64,000 nt of DNA, from NCBI RefSeq assembly GCF_008710745.1, contig NZ_VYSA01000005.1, forward strand, positions 62,001-126,000, in the 5' to 3' direction. The translations under genes and the position numbers were made by a program. Positions 1-9,353 of the stretch are shown here, in pieces. The stretch's first letter is position 1. Each line of letters begins with the position of its first letter. This DNA is from Microbacterium rhizomatis (GTDB taxonomy: Bacteria > Actinomycetota > Actinomycetes > Actinomycetales > Microbacteriaceae). Below the pieces are notes generated by a model. The model had not been told where the DNA came from and made no database searches. It was given only the letters and a program-made list of their open reading frames with translations.

Positions 1-625
1 CAACGACTTCGTCTACGGCGACCCGGATGTGACGGCAGCCCAGACGGGCCTCACGAAGGCGGCGACGACCCTGCAGAAGTGGAACGCGAACGGGTGGCTG
101 ACCCCGAACTTCGAGGGCATCGACTACCAGACCTCGCTCGCCGACTACCTCGACGGCAAGGGTGTGTTCCGGTTCGACTACACCGGTTCGCTCGGCCTCA
201 GCGGAGACCAGCTCAACAAGTTCGGCTACGTGCAGCTGCCGCAGGCGGAGGGAAGCACGACCGTCGGGGTGGGGGCCGCACCGGGTGCCATGGTGATCTC
301 GGCCAAGTGCGCGCATCCTGATGTCGCCGCCGCGTTCCTCAACTTCCTGATGTCGAAGGATGCCAGCCAGAAGGCCGCAGACCTGGGTCTTGTGCCCGCG
401 CTGAACGATGTCACGACGCCGGACGTGTTGAGCCAGCGGAGTGAGGCGGCAGCGACCGCAACGCTCGACGCCGACGACGGATACGTGCCGTACTTCGACT
501 GGTCGAGCCCGACGATGCTCGACATCCTCAGCCAGAACACGCAGCTGCTGCTGGCCGGCAAGACCACACCCGACGACTTCTCGAAGGCCGTCGACGCCGA
601 CCGCAACGCATTCCTGGCGGGCTGA
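1..625 (+). CDS. ABC sugar transporter substrate-binding protein, C-terminal part
   Basis: The reading frame is open from base 2, so the true start and any lipoprotein signal lie outside the window; 207 residues are visible. The sequence resembles the C-terminal lobe of family 1 carbohydrate-binding proteins: an aromatic-rich stretch near YQTSLADYLDGKGVF, then GAAPGAMVISAKCAHPDVAAAFLNFL, which is the usual hinge and helix order of the family. It would bind a sugar outside the membrane and hand it to the two permeases that follow at once. Neither the ligand nor an ATPase gene can be read here; such systems often share an MsiK-type ATPase encoded elsewhere. Confidence 0.85.
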   Translation, partial: NDFVYGDPDVTAAQTGLTKAATTLQKWNANGWLTPNFEGIDYQTSLADYLDGKGVFRFDYTGSLGLSGDQLNKFGYVQLPQAEGSTTVGVGAAPGAMVISAKCAHPDVAAAFLNFLMSKDASQKAADLGLVPALNDVTTPDVLSQRSEAAATATLDADDGYVPYFDWSSPTMLDILSQNTQLLLAGKTTPDDFSKAVDADRNAFLAG

Positions 626-633
626 CCACCCCC

Positions 634-1617
634 ATGAGCATTGCGCAGGCAGGGGCCGCCCTCTCTTCGGGAACGGGGGACGGCGGCCCGGGTGGTGACC
701 AGACAGATACCAGGGCGATCCTGAGCCGCCCCCGCCGGACACGCGGATCGCACGCCCGACGCCGGATGCGGTGGGCCGGTCTGCTGTTCGCGGCGCCCGG
801 GCTGCTCATCTACGCCGGCGTCGTGCTGTGGCCGCTGATCCAATCGGTGCAGTACTCGTTCTACAAGTGGGACGGGATCACGACGGCGGTCTGGGTCGGG
901 TTCGACAACTACCTGGCCTTCTTCACCGATCCGGTGCTGCGCTCGACGCTCGGCAACGTGCTCGTGCTGATCGGCTTCTTCGCCCTGCTGCCGATCGCCC
1001 TCGGACTCCTGTCGGCCGCCCTCATCACGACGGGCAAGCGACCGGGCATGGCTGTCTTCCGGTGGATCTTCTTCCTGCCCCAGGTGCTCACGAGCGTCGT
1101 GATCGCGCTGCTCTTCAAGCGGATGTACGCACCGGAGGGCCCGATCAACGAAGCCCTTCGCGCCGTCGGCCTCGACGCCCTGACCAAGAACTGGCTCGGC
1201 GACTTCACGTGGGCGCTTCCCGCGGTCGGCCTGATCGGCACGTGGGTCACCTTCGGGTTCTGCATGGTGCTGTTCATCGCGGGCGCCTCGTCGATCTCGC
1301 CGGATCTGTACGAAGCGGCTCGGATGGACGGCGCAGGGCCGATCCGCGAGTTCTTCGCCGTCACGCTGCCCGGGTTGCGCGGCCAGATCGCCGTCGCGCT
1401 CACCCTCACGATCACCGCCGCGCTGCGCGCGTTCGACCTCGTATGGATCACGACCCGCGGCGGACCGGGCACCTCCACGCTCACCCCCGCGGTCGCGCTG
1501 TACAAGGCCGCCTTCGTCAACCCGGACGTCGGCCAGGCTGCTGCCATCGGTGTGGTCATGGCCGTCCTCTGCCTGATCATCGCCATCGTCATCACGCGCG
1601 TGGCGGACAAGGAGTGA
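634..1617 (+). CDS. ABC sugar transporter permease, MalF type
   Basis: This 327-residue membrane protein starts 8 bases after the binding-protein stop. An Arg-rich cytoplasmic tail (about residues 25-47) precedes the first membrane helix (GLLFAAPGLLIYAGVVLWPLI), and further hydrophobic segments follow. The permease EAA loop that contacts the ATPase is visible as EAARMDGAGPIREFF, and the C-terminal GGPGTSTLTPAVALYKAAF block is typical of the MalF/UgpA side of these heterodimers. It forms the transmembrane channel with the next gene product. The substrate is inferred only from the glycosidases downstream. Confidence 0.92.
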   Translation: MSIAQAGAALSSGTGDGGPGGDQTDTRAILSRPRRTRGSHARRRMRWAGLLFAAPGLLIYAGVVLWPLIQSVQYSFYKWDGITTAVWVGFDNYLAFFTDPVLRSTLGNVLVLIGFFALLPIALGLLSAALITTGKRPGMAVFRWIFFLPQVLTSVVIALLFKRMYAPEGPINEALRAVGLDALTKNWLGDFTWALPAVGLIGTWVTFGFCMVLFIAGASSISPDLYEAARMDGAGPIREFFAVTLPGLRGQIAVALTLTITAALRAFDLVWITTRGGPGTSTLTPAVALYKAAFVNPDVGQAAAIGVVMAVLCLIIAIVITRVADKE

Positions 1618-1619
1618 AC

Positions 1620-2426
1620 ATGTCCGTACGCGCAGAGAAGACATGGACCTACGTCATCCTCACCGTCATGGCACTCATCGTGCTCTGGCCGGTCGGCACC
1701 TTCATCGCGGCCGCGCTCAGCCCCGACCGTGCCGGCCGCCCCTCGGCGGACCTGCAGTGGGGCAACTTCGTGACGGCCTGGACCGATGCGGAATTCGCCC
1801 GGTCGATGACCGTCTCGCTCATCATCACGCTCGCGGTCGTCGTGCTCGGCGTGATCCTCGCCCTGCTGGGCGGCTACGCCTTCGGCGTGCTCGGCGTGGT
1901 CGCCGACCGCGTGCTGTTCCCCCTGATCCTGCTCGGCATGATGATCTCGCTCGAAGCGATCATCGTGCCGCTCTACTACCAGTTCCGCACGCTGGGCCTG
2001 ACGGACAATCTGCTCGGCGTGATCCTCATCCACGTCGGTATGGGCGTACCGTTCGGCATCTTCTGGATGCGCGCGGCGTTCCGCGCCCTGCCCCGCGGCA
2101 TCTTCGAGTCCGCAGAGATGGACGGCGCAAGCCCGATGCGGATGCTGTGGTCCATCGCAGTTCCGAACCTCATGCCCGCGATCTACACATTCATCCTCTT
2201 GAGCTTCATGTGGACGTGGAACGACTACTTCCTGTCGCTCGTGTTCCTGCACGGAGACAACCAGACCGCGACCGTCGCCCTCGGCGTGTTCCAGGGCAAA
2301 TACGTCACGCAGATCAACCTCATGGCCGCCGGTGGCCTGATCGTCGCCGCGCCCGTCCTCATCCTGTACGTGATCTTCCAGAGGAAGTTCATCTCGGGAA
2401 TGCTCGCCGGGGCGATCAAGGAATGA
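1620..2426 (+). CDS. ABC sugar transporter permease, MalG type
   Basis: A 268-residue inner-membrane permease, partner of the upstream MalF-type protein. The frame is open far upstream, but ATG 1620 (two bases after the previous stop) or GTG 1614 (overlapping that stop) are the sensible starts; I chose the ATG. It has the MalG signature: an N-terminal helix ending in WPVGTFIAAALSP, the EAA loop as SAEMDGASPMRML, and a C-terminal FQRKFISGMLAGAIKE tail. The stop overlaps the next start codon (ATGA), so the operon is translationally coupled. Confidence 0.92.
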   Translation: MSVRAEKTWTYVILTVMALIVLWPVGTFIAAALSPDRAGRPSADLQWGNFVTAWTDAEFARSMTVSLIITLAVVVLGVILALLGGYAFGVLGVVADRVLFPLILLGMMISLEAIIVPLYYQFRTLGLTDNLLGVILIHVGMGVPFGIFWMRAAFRALPRGIFESAEMDGASPMRMLWSIAVPNLMPAIYTFILLSFMWTWNDYFLSLVFLHGDNQTATVALGVFQGKYVTQINLMAAGGLIVAAPVLILYVIFQRKFISGMLAGAIKE

Positions 2427-3253
2427 CCGGCACCCCGCTCGAATCGACCGAAGGCAGCACTGTGCAGTTGACCCCCGAGATCCTTGACGACCGCGATGCC
2501 GTCGGCGCAGCCGTGGCGGACGGCATCGTCCGCCGGATGGCCGCGAACGGCGGCGCCCCGTTCCTGCTGGGCTGCCCGAGCGGCCGCACCGCGGTGCCGG
2601 TGTACGAGGCGCTCGCCCGCCACGCGGCCGGCGGCGCCGATCTGTCGAACCTCGTGATCGTCATGATGGACGACTACGTCCTGGCCGACGAGCGGGGTGT
2701 GTACCGCACGGTCGACCCTGACGCGTCGTACTCGTGCCTCGGCTTCGCGCGCCGCGAGATCCTCGCCCCGATCGCCGATGCGAGCGTACGTGCGGGGTCG
2801 ACGCCGCCGACGGAGATCTGGACGGCAGATCCGACAGACCCGGCGGCCTACGACGCCCGGATCGCCGCGGCAGGCGGGATCGACCTCTTTCTGCTCGCAT
2901 CCGGCGACAGCGACGGCCACGTCGCGTTCAACCAGCCGGGAACCCCGCGCGGAGCGAAGACCCACATCGTCGAGCTCGGCGAACTCACGCGTCGTGACAA
3001 CATGAACACGTTCCCCGAGTTCACCGATCTCGCGATGGTTCCGCGCTACGGAGTCACGGTCGGCGTCGACACGATCGCCGGCCAATCGGCCGAGGTCGTC
3101 ATGATCCTGTGCGGCGAGCACAAGCAGGGCGCGTACCGCGAACTCGTCGCCGCCACCCGTTACGAGCCCGACTGGCCAGCCACCATCGTGACCGAGTGCC
3201 GGCGCGCGACGTTCCTGGTCGATCGGGCCGCAGCCGCTGCGGCCCGGGTCTGA
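2423..3253 (+). CDS. Glucosamine-6-phosphate deaminase/6-phosphogluconolactonase family protein (NagB-like)
   Basis: This 276-residue protein starts at an ATG overlapping the permease stop. It has the NagB/SugarP_isomerase layout: a phosphate-binding LGCPSGRTAVPVYEAL near residue 45, MMDDYVLADERG with the conserved Asp, and SDGHVAFNQPG, which matches the DGHIAFNEPG catalytic block of GlcN6P deaminase. A deaminase/isomerase acting on a phosphorylated amino sugar is the likely role, fed by the kinase two genes downstream. The segment before the DGH block reads LLASGDS rather than the usual GIGxDG-type run, so it may belong to a divergent subfamily with another sugar phosphate as substrate. Confidence 0.8.
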   Translation: MTGTPLESTEGSTVQLTPEILDDRDAVGAAVADGIVRRMAANGGAPFLLGCPSGRTAVPVYEALARHAAGGADLSNLVIVMMDDYVLADERGVYRTVDPDASYSCLGFARREILAPIADASVRAGSTPPTEIWTADPTDPAAYDARIAAAGGIDLFLLASGDSDGHVAFNQPGTPRGAKTHIVELGELTRRDNMNTFPEFTDLAMVPRYGVTVGVDTIAGQSAEVVMILCGEHKQGAYRELVAATRYEPDWPATIVTECRRATFLVDRAAAAAARV

Positions 3254-3266
3254 GGAAGACGTCCGA

Positions 3267-5642
3267 ATGATGACACCACCTTCTGACGTCCACGCTGCGC
3301 CCTGCGACGTCGACGCTGTGCTCTCGGCGCTCACCCTCGAAGAGAAGGCCTCGCTCCTCTCGGGCCTCGACGACTGGTTCACCCAACCGATCGACCGGCC
3401 CGGACTCCCCGCGCCCGTGCCGTCGATCGAGGTCGGAGACGGCCCGCACGGCCTCCGGAAAGAGACCGGGGTCGACATGGTGTGGGTGCCCGCGACGGGG
3501 TTCCCCACAGCATCCGCCATGGGTGCCAGCTGGGATCGCGACCTGATGCGCCGGGTCGGCGCGGCGATCGGGGAAGAGGCCCGCGCCGAGGGCGTGCAGG
3601 TGGTGCTCGGGCCGGGTGTGAACATGAAGCGCTCGCCGCTGGGCGGTCGCAACTTCGAGTACTTCTCCGAAGATCCGATGCACTCGGGCGAAATGGGGGC
3701 CGCCTACGTGCAGGGCACCCAGTCGGTCGGGGTCGGGACGTCGCTCAAGCACTTCGCCGCGAACAATCAAGAGATCGAACGCACGCGCATCTCGGTCATC
3801 GCCGACGAACGGACTCTCCGTGAGACGTATCTCGCCGCGTTCGAGCGGGTGATCCGCCTCGCCGATCCGTGGAGCGTCATGTGCTCGTACAACCGCCTGC
3901 TCGGCGTGCACGCGTCGGAGAACCGGTGGCTGCTCACCGAGGTGCTCCGCGACGAGTGGGGATACGACGGCGTCGTCGTATCGGACTGGAACGCGGTGCA
4001 CGACAGGGTCGCCGCGCTCCGGGCCGGACTCGACCTCGAGATGCCCGGCACCGGAGGGCGCACCGATGATGAGATCGTCGCCGCCGTCCGCGCGGGGGAT
4101 CTCGACGAATCGCTCGTCGACGACGCCGCGCGCAGGGTGCTGACGCTGGTCACGCGCGCATACCCGGGGGCGGATGCTGTGCACGGCGCCGTCATGGATC
4201 TCGGGCATGCCGCGGGGGAGCGCCTGACCGAGGCGCAGCTCGCCCTTCTGCACGCCGACGAGCACCACGCGCTGGCGCGCGAGGCGGCCGCCGCCTGCCT
4301 GACGCTACTGCGCAACGAGGCGCTGCCCGGCGGCGAACGGGCGCTGCCGCTCGAGACGGAAGGGAAGACGATCGCCGTCATCGGCGCGTTCGCCGAGCAC
4401 GCCCGCATTCAGGGCGGCGGTTCGTCGGGCGTCGACCCCACACGCGTCGACTCGCCGATCGATGCCATCCGGGCGATCGCCGCCGACCGCGTCGCATACG
4501 CGCCCGGGTACGTATACCGGCCGAAGAACGCCTACCAGGACGACAATCTCGCCACGCTCGACGCGCACGGCGTCGCCTTCGTCCACGAGCGCCCGATGGT
4601 GGCGCGCCGGTCGGCCACCCTCGCGAAGGAGCTGCAGCTCGCCGAAGCCGTGCAACGGGCGACCAGGAGCGGGCTGTCTCCGGAGGCTCTTCGCCTGCAG
4701 GACGAGGCTGTCGCGCTGGCCGAGGGCGCCGCGACGATCGTCGTCTTCGCCGGGCTGCCGCTTGCCTTCGAGCAGGAGGCGAACGATCGCGACACCCTCG
4801 CGCTGCCCCGCGACCAGGTCGAGCTGATCTCCCGCCTCGCCGATCTGAAGAATCGGACGGGCGCCCGGCTGGTCGTGGTGCTCTCGAACGGCGCCGCGGT
4901 CACGATGGACCCGTGGCACGACCGCGTCGACGCGGTGCTCGAGGCATGGCTCGGCGGACAGGCGGTCGGAAGCGCGATCGCCGACGCGCTCTTCGGCCGC
5001 GTGAACCCTTCGGGCAAGATCGCCGAGACGTTCCCGCTCGCGGTCGAAGACACGCCTGGCCAGCCGAACTGGATCGGGGAGCGTGGCACCGTGCTCTACG
5101 GCGAGGGCGTCTTCATCGGCTATCGCTGGTACGACGCGCTCCGCCGGAGCGTGCGATACCCGTTCGGCCACGGTCTGTCGTACACGACGTTCGCATACTC
5201 CGACCTCGCGGTGGAGGTGATCGACGCCGCTGCGGCGCGAGTGCGCGTCACGTGCACCGTCACGAACGACGGCACGCGAGCCGGAGCCGACGTCGTGCAG
5301 CTCTATGTGGGGGACCCCGACGCCGAGGTGCATCGACCCCTCAGAGAGCTGCGCGGATTCGAGAAGGTCAGGCTCGCGCCGGGGGAGTCGACCGCGGTCG
5401 AGTTCGAGCTCGAGAGCCGCGACTTCGCCTACTGGGACTCCGCGCCCGAGCGCGAAGGCGGCCGTGGGCTCTGGCGTCGAGAGGGCGGAGCGTTCCACAT
5501 CGACATCGGCGCGTCTTCGCGCGACATCCGCCTGCACGCCGAGATCGACCTACCGGATGACCCCAGCATCCCCCCTCTGGTTGCGGATGCCGCGCTGAGG
5601 GGCAGCAGCAGCTCGCGATTCGTGCAGGGACACGCGGGATGA
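3267..5642 (+). CDS. Glycoside hydrolase family 3 protein (beta-glucosidase type)
   Basis: A 791-residue GH3 enzyme of the multi-domain beta-glucosidase type. The N-terminal barrel carries VGDGPHGLRKE, the KHFAANNQE motif and VVVSDWNAVHD, whose Asp240 is the expected nucleophile. A second alpha/beta domain (about residues 350-580) and a fibronectin-III-like end (YPFGHGLSYTTF followed by DVVQLYVGDP) complete the usual order. No signal peptide is visible, so it should work in the cytoplasm on oligosaccharides brought in by the adjacent transporter. It lacks the NagZ KHFPGHG signature, so N-acetylglucosaminidase activity is not indicated despite amino-sugar-like neighbours. Confidence 0.9.
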   Translation: MMTPPSDVHAAPCDVDAVLSALTLEEKASLLSGLDDWFTQPIDRPGLPAPVPSIEVGDGPHGLRKETGVDMVWVPATGFPTASAMGASWDRDLMRRVGAAIGEEARAEGVQVVLGPGVNMKRSPLGGRNFEYFSEDPMHSGEMGAAYVQGTQSVGVGTSLKHFAANNQEIERTRISVIADERTLRETYLAAFERVIRLADPWSVMCSYNRLLGVHASENRWLLTEVLRDEWGYDGVVVSDWNAVHDRVAALRAGLDLEMPGTGGRTDDEIVAAVRAGDLDESLVDDAARRVLTLVTRAYPGADAVHGAVMDLGHAAGERLTEAQLALLHADEHHALAREAAAACLTLLRNEALPGGERALPLETEGKTIAVIGAFAEHARIQGGGSSGVDPTRVDSPIDAIRAIAADRVAYAPGYVYRPKNAYQDDNLATLDAHGVAFVHERPMVARRSATLAKELQLAEAVQRATRSGLSPEALRLQDEAVALAEGAATIVVFAGLPLAFEQEANDRDTLALPRDQVELISRLADLKNRTGARLVVVLSNGAAVTMDPWHDRVDAVLEAWLGGQAVGSAIADALFGRVNPSGKIAETFPLAVEDTPGQPNWIGERGTVLYGEGVFIGYRWYDALRRSVRYPFGHGLSYTTFAYSDLAVEVIDAAAARVRVTCTVTNDGTRAGADVVQLYVGDPDAEVHRPLRELRGFEKVRLAPGESTAVEFELESRDFAYWDSAPEREGGRGLWRREGGAFHIDIGASSRDIRLHAEIDLPDDPSIPPLVADAALRGSSSSRFVQGHAG

Positions 5643-6586
5643 GCCACGTCATCGGGATCGACATCGGCGGTACGAAGACCCATGTCGCGCTCGCGTCGGC
5701 AGATGACGCTACAGCGGTGGTGCGCGAGTTCGCCGTGCCCTCATCATCCTGGCGCGGGCCGCTCGGCGACTTCGCCGGCGATGCCGCGGGGCTCGCCGGG
5801 CTGCTCGCCGAGCACTTCTCGCCCGACCTCCTGCGCTCGGCGATCGTCGTCGGAACGCACGGATGCGAGAACACGGCCCAGTGCCACGAGCTCGAACGCG
5901 CGCTGGCACAGCATGTGCCGGGCCCGGTCATGGTGGTCAACGACTCCGAGCTCATCGCCCCCGCGATGCGGGAGATCGGCGCGATCGGACTCGTCGTGGG
6001 CACGGGCTCGATCGCGACGGCCCGCGACGGGGCCGGTGAACTCGTCACGGCCGGCGGCTGGGGGTGGCTGCTCGGTGACGAAGGGAGCGCCTCCGGCCTC
6101 GTGCGGGAAGCCACCAGAGCCGTGCTCGCGCAGATCGACGACGGCGAGCCCCTCGACGCGCTCGGACACCGGCTCTTCGCGGCGTTCTCGGCCCGCGACG
6201 GCGCCGAACTCGCGCTCGCGGTCAGCCAGGCAGCATCCGCCGAGGAATGGGGCACGTACGCGCCCGAGGTGTTCGCCGCAGCCGACGAGGGTTCGGCGCT
6301 CGCCGCACGGGTCATCGCCGACGGAGCGGAACACCTCGGGCTCCTCGTCGACCGGCTGCTGCGTCGCGGCGTCTCAGGCGAGGTCGTCGTCGCCGGCGGC
6401 TCGGTGATCGAGCGGCAGCCGCGGCTTCAGGATGCTCTGCGCGCGGCGCTCGAGCACGTCAGGCCAGGGCTCGACCTCAAGATCCTCGACCGCCCACCCG
6501 TCGAAGGCGCGATCGCACTCGCTCGACGGATGCTGCGCCTCGACCCCTCAACCATGCACCACCAGATCGGAGAGTCCCCCTCGTGA
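5639..6586 (+). CDS. BadF/BadG or N-acetylglucosamine kinase family protein
   Basis: A 315-residue sugar kinase-like ATPase of the actin/hexokinase fold. The start ATG overlaps the GH3 stop. Motifs include the phosphate loop IDIGGTKTHVAL near residues 7-18, GLVVGTGSIATA in the middle and GWGWLLGDEGSASGLVREA, a block characteristic of eukaryote-type GlcNAc kinases and BadF/BadG/BcrA/BcrD-type ATPases. It probably phosphorylates the monosaccharide released by the operon glycosidases. Stop and next start overlap as GTGA, pointing to coupled expression with the GH4 gene. Confidence 0.85.
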   Translation: MSHVIGIDIGGTKTHVALASADDATAVVREFAVPSSSWRGPLGDFAGDAAGLAGLLAEHFSPDLLRSAIVVGTHGCENTAQCHELERALAQHVPGPVMVVNDSELIAPAMREIGAIGLVVGTGSIATARDGAGELVTAGGWGWLLGDEGSASGLVREATRAVLAQIDDGEPLDALGHRLFAAFSARDGAELALAVSQAASAEEWGTYAPEVFAAADEGSALAARVIADGAEHLGLLVDRLLRRGVSGEVVVAGGSVIERQPRLQDALRAALEHVRPGLDLKILDRPPVEGAIALARRMLRLDPSTMHHQIGESPS

Positions 6587-7932
6587 AAGTCACCCTCATC
6601 GGAGCAGGCAGTCGTGAGTTCGCCGGAAAGATGGTCCGTGACCTGCTCCTGAGCGGACCGATCGCCGAGAAGCAGCTCGAGATCGTGCTCATGGACATCG
6701 CCGCGGCTCCGCTGAGCGAGATGCTCGAATACACGCAGAGCGTCGCCGGGCGCCTGGGCCACTCCGCGACGATCTCGGCGACGACCGAGCTCGACGACGC
6801 CGTGCGCGGCGCCTCGTTCGTCATAACGGCGATCGAGGTCGACCGCTATCGGTACTGGTCGCAGGACTTCGCGGTGCCCCGCACATACGGCTTTCAACAG
6901 GTCTATGGCGAGAACGGGGGGCCGGGCGGGCTCTTCCATGCCCTCCGCCAGTTCGGACCGCTGCTCGAGATCGCCCGCGCGATCGAGCGACTCGCCCCGG
7001 ACGCGCTCTTCCTCAACTTCTCGAATCCCGAGCACAAGGTCTGCGAAGCGATCTCACGGCTCACCTCGGTCAAGGTCGTCGGTCTCTGCCACGGGTACTT
7101 CTACGGCGTGCGGCAGATCTCGGCCTTCCTCGACATCCCCAGCGAGCGGTTGGAGCTGCCCGCGGCAGGCATCAACCACTTCACCTGGTTCCAGGCGGTA
7201 CGCGATCGGGAGACGGGCGAAGACCTCTACCCGCGCCTGCGTGAACTCGAGCACGAGGCGAACTGGGTATCGGACTGGCACGAGATCGGGCTCTCCCGCA
7301 TCCTCTTCCGCCGCTTCGGGCTGTGGCCTTCGCCGAGCGCCAATCACATCGGCGAGTACCTCTCGTGGGCCCAGGACTACGTGCCCACCCAGCTGCAGTA
7401 CTTCCATGACCCCGCCGATGGCTCGCCGTGGCGCCCGGGGGCCGAGATCCCGGAGTGGTACTACGAGATCCGTTTCGCCGACACCGAGCGGCCGTTCCGC
7501 GCCCCGAACCCGGCGCTGACCCTCGAGACGTCGCTCGAGGCCCTTCCGCTGGAGGCATCGGAGGAGCTGGCGATCCCGATCATCGAATGGGTCGCCTGCG
7601 GGGTCGAGCGCGACCTTCCCGCCGTGAACCTTCCCAACCGCGGCGCCATTCCGGGGCTGCCCGACGACATGGTCGTGGAGGTGCCGGCGCGGGTCGAGAA
7701 CGGCGAGCTCGTGCCGATGCAGATGGAGGCGCTCCCGACGGGGATCCTCGCGATGGTGCAGCTGCAGGGAGCGATCCACAAGCTTCTCGTCGAGGCGTAC
7801 GTCGAGCAGTCGAAGGCGAAGCTCCTGCAGGCGATCCTGCTCGATCCCGTCGTCGATTCGCACAACCGCGCGGTCGCGATGCTCGACGAGTTCCTCGCCC
7901 TGCAGGGTGAGGTGCTGCCGCCGCTCCGCTGA
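6583..7932 (+). CDS. Glycoside hydrolase family 4 protein (NAD+/Mn2+-dependent, alpha-galactosidase/alpha-glucosidase-like)
   Basis: A 449-residue GH4 enzyme starting at GTG 6583, which overlaps the kinase stop. The N-terminus KVTLIGAGS is the NAD-binding loop. Cys169-His170 (GLCHG) and His199 (GINHFTWF) match the metal-ligand positions of the family, and NFSNPEHKVCEA is the conserved sugar-binding stretch. GH4 enzymes cleave by NAD-dependent redox/elimination chemistry rather than classical acid/base hydrolysis. The CHG form is closer to the MelA/AglA branch than to 6-phospho-beta-glucosidases, but substrate anomericity cannot be read here. This is the last gene of the operon; a large palindrome follows about 70 bases later. 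Confidence 0.88.
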   Translation: MKVTLIGAGSREFAGKMVRDLLLSGPIAEKQLEIVLMDIAAAPLSEMLEYTQSVAGRLGHSATISATTELDDAVRGASFVITAIEVDRYRYWSQDFAVPRTYGFQQVYGENGGPGGLFHALRQFGPLLEIARAIERLAPDALFLNFSNPEHKVCEAISRLTSVKVVGLCHGYFYGVRQISAFLDIPSERLELPAAGINHFTWFQAVRDRETGEDLYPRLRELEHEANWVSDWHEIGLSRILFRRFGLWPSPSANHIGEYLSWAQDYVPTQLQYFHDPADGSPWRPGAEIPEWYYEIRFADTERPFRAPNPALTLETSLEALPLEASEELAIPIIEWVACGVERDLPAVNLPNRGAIPGLPDDMVVEVPARVENGELVPMQMEALPTGILAMVQLQGAIHKLLVEAYVEQSKAKLLQAILLDPVVDSHNRAVAMLDEFLALQGEVLPPLR

Positions 7933-8004
7933 GCGGCGGCAGGTGTGGGTGGGCCTCGCCTGAGCTGGTGGGCTCGGGCGAGGCCCGTGCGGCCCCTCCC
8001 TTTT

Positions 8005-8077
8005 CCGCGAGACCGGATAGGCGCAACGAGACCGGGTGCGTTCGTCGGTGTCTCGTGGCGCCTATCCGGTCTCGCGG
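8005..8077. repeat. Palindromic repeat family A, copy 1
   Basis: Two 28-base arms (8005-8032 and 8050-8077) pair with a single mismatch around a 17-base loop. It sits between the convergent ends of the GH4 and amidohydrolase genes. A nearly identical element lies at 9354-9430 in the same orientation, loop included. The arms contain GAGACCGGATAGGCGC. It may act as a bidirectional terminator, but a second near-identical copy with the same loop suggests a dispersed repeat rather than a simple terminator. Confidence 0.9.
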
Positions 8078-8081
8078 GAAC

Positions 8082-9323
8082 TCAGCCCATCCAGGAGGTG
8101 CGGCCGAACCGGGACCAGCGCTCGACGACACGAGGCTGCGAATCCGCGTCGGGGGAGGGCTCGACGACCGCACGGCCGTTGATGAAGACCTGCTCGACGC
8201 GCGAGTCGAGGGCGAGGGGGTCTCCCGACCAGACGACGATGTCGGCATCCCGGCCCTTCTCGAGCGCTCCGACGCGCGCGTCGAGGCGGAGGATGGATGC
8301 CGGGTTCACCGTCAATGCTTCGAGAGCCGTTCGCGCGGGCAGGCCCTCGCGCACGGCGAGGATCGCCTGCAGTCGCAACTGGTCGATCGGGACGACGGGA
8401 TGGTCGGTCGTGATGGCGACCTTCACCCCTGCCGCGGCGATGAGCGCGAGGTTGCCGATGGCGCGATCGCGCAGCTCGACCTTGGAGCGCGAGGTGAGGA
8501 GCGGCCCGAAGATCACCGGGATGCCCTTCTCGGCCAGGACGTCCGCGATCTTGTGGCCCTCGGTGCCGTGATTGACGACGAAGGTGTAGCCGAACTCCTC
8601 GGCGATCCGGATCGCGGTCGCGATGTCGTCGTGGCGGTGGCAGTGCTGGTCCCAGACGAGGTCTCCGTCCAGCACAGAGGCGAGCGTCTCGTTCGTGAGG
8701 TTGCGCTCGAATGGCTCGCCCTTCGCGGCCGCGGCCGACCGTTTCTCGGCGTAATTGCGCGCGTTCACGAAGGCCTCGCGCAGCACGGCCGCGACGCCCA
8801 GTCGCGTGGACGGCGTCTGCTTCTTGTCGCCATAGACGCGCTTGGGGTTCTCGCCCAGCGCCGATTTGACCGACACGTCGAGCGCGAGCACCTGCTCGTC
8901 CACCGTGCGCCCGCCCCAGGTCTTGATCGCGACGGTGCGGCCGCCGATCGGATTGCCGGAGCCGGGCTTGATGACCGCGGTCGTGACGCCGCCGCGGAGG
9001 GCGTCTCGGAAGCCGACCTCTTCGATGTCGATCCCGTCGAGGGCGCGGAACCGCGCTCCGTTCGGGTCGGTCATCTCGTTCGTGTCGTTGCCCGACCAGC
9101 CCTCGCCGTCCTCGTGGACGCCGAGATGCCCGTGCGCCTCGACGAAGCCCGGGAGCACCCAGCTCCCGGAGACCTCGACGATGCGGGCGCCCTCAGGGAT
9201 GGGGGTGCTCGCGTCGCCGACGGCCGAGATCACCCCGTCGGCGACGACAACCGTTCCGTTCGGGATCGGGTCGCCGAGCACGGGAACGACATGGCCGCCG
9301 ATGATCGCAAGGTATTCCGTCAT
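8082..9323 (-). CDS. Amidohydrolase family protein (imidazolonepropionase/adenine-deaminase-like fold)
   Basis: A 413-residue metal-dependent amidohydrolase. An N-terminal beta-sandwich strand leads into WVLPGFVEAHGHLGVHEDG, whose HxH pair is the first metal motif. VVNHGTEGHKIADVL supplies later ligands, TTDHPVVP the catalytic Asp region, and the C-terminus LEKGRDADIVVWSGDPL returns to the sandwich. No signal peptide is visible. The substrate cannot be inferred; hydantoin, imidazolone or dipeptide-like amides are possible. A TATGGT box ends 6 bases upstream of the ATG, suggesting a leaderless mRNA. The gene is alone between two copies of repeat A. Confidence 0.85.
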   Translation of the reverse strand: MTEYLAIIGGHVVPVLGDPIPNGTVVVADGVISAVGDASTPIPEGARIVEVSGSWVLPGFVEAHGHLGVHEDGEGWSGNDTNEMTDPNGARFRALDGIDIEEVGFRDALRGGVTTAVIKPGSGNPIGGRTVAIKTWGGRTVDEQVLALDVSVKSALGENPKRVYGDKKQTPSTRLGVAAVLREAFVNARNYAEKRSAAAAKGEPFERNLTNETLASVLDGDLVWDQHCHRHDDIATAIRIAEEFGYTFVVNHGTEGHKIADVLAEKGIPVIFGPLLTSRSKVELRDRAIGNLALIAAAGVKVAITTDHPVVPIDQLRLQAILAVREGLPARTALEALTVNPASILRLDARVGALEKGRDADIVVWSGDPLALDSRVEQVFINGRAVVEPSPDADSQPRVVERWSRFGRTSWMG

Positions 9324-9329
9324 CCTTCG

Positions 9330-9335
9330 ACCATA
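9330..9335 (-). promoter_or_regulatory. Leaderless-type -10 box of the amidohydrolase gene
   Basis: TATGGT on the minus strand lies 6 bases before the ATG, the spacing at which transcription would begin at or next to the start codon. No Shine-Dalgarno-bearing leader would then exist. Confidence 0.5.
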
Positions 9336-9353
9336 CGTCCGCTCGCTTCACAC

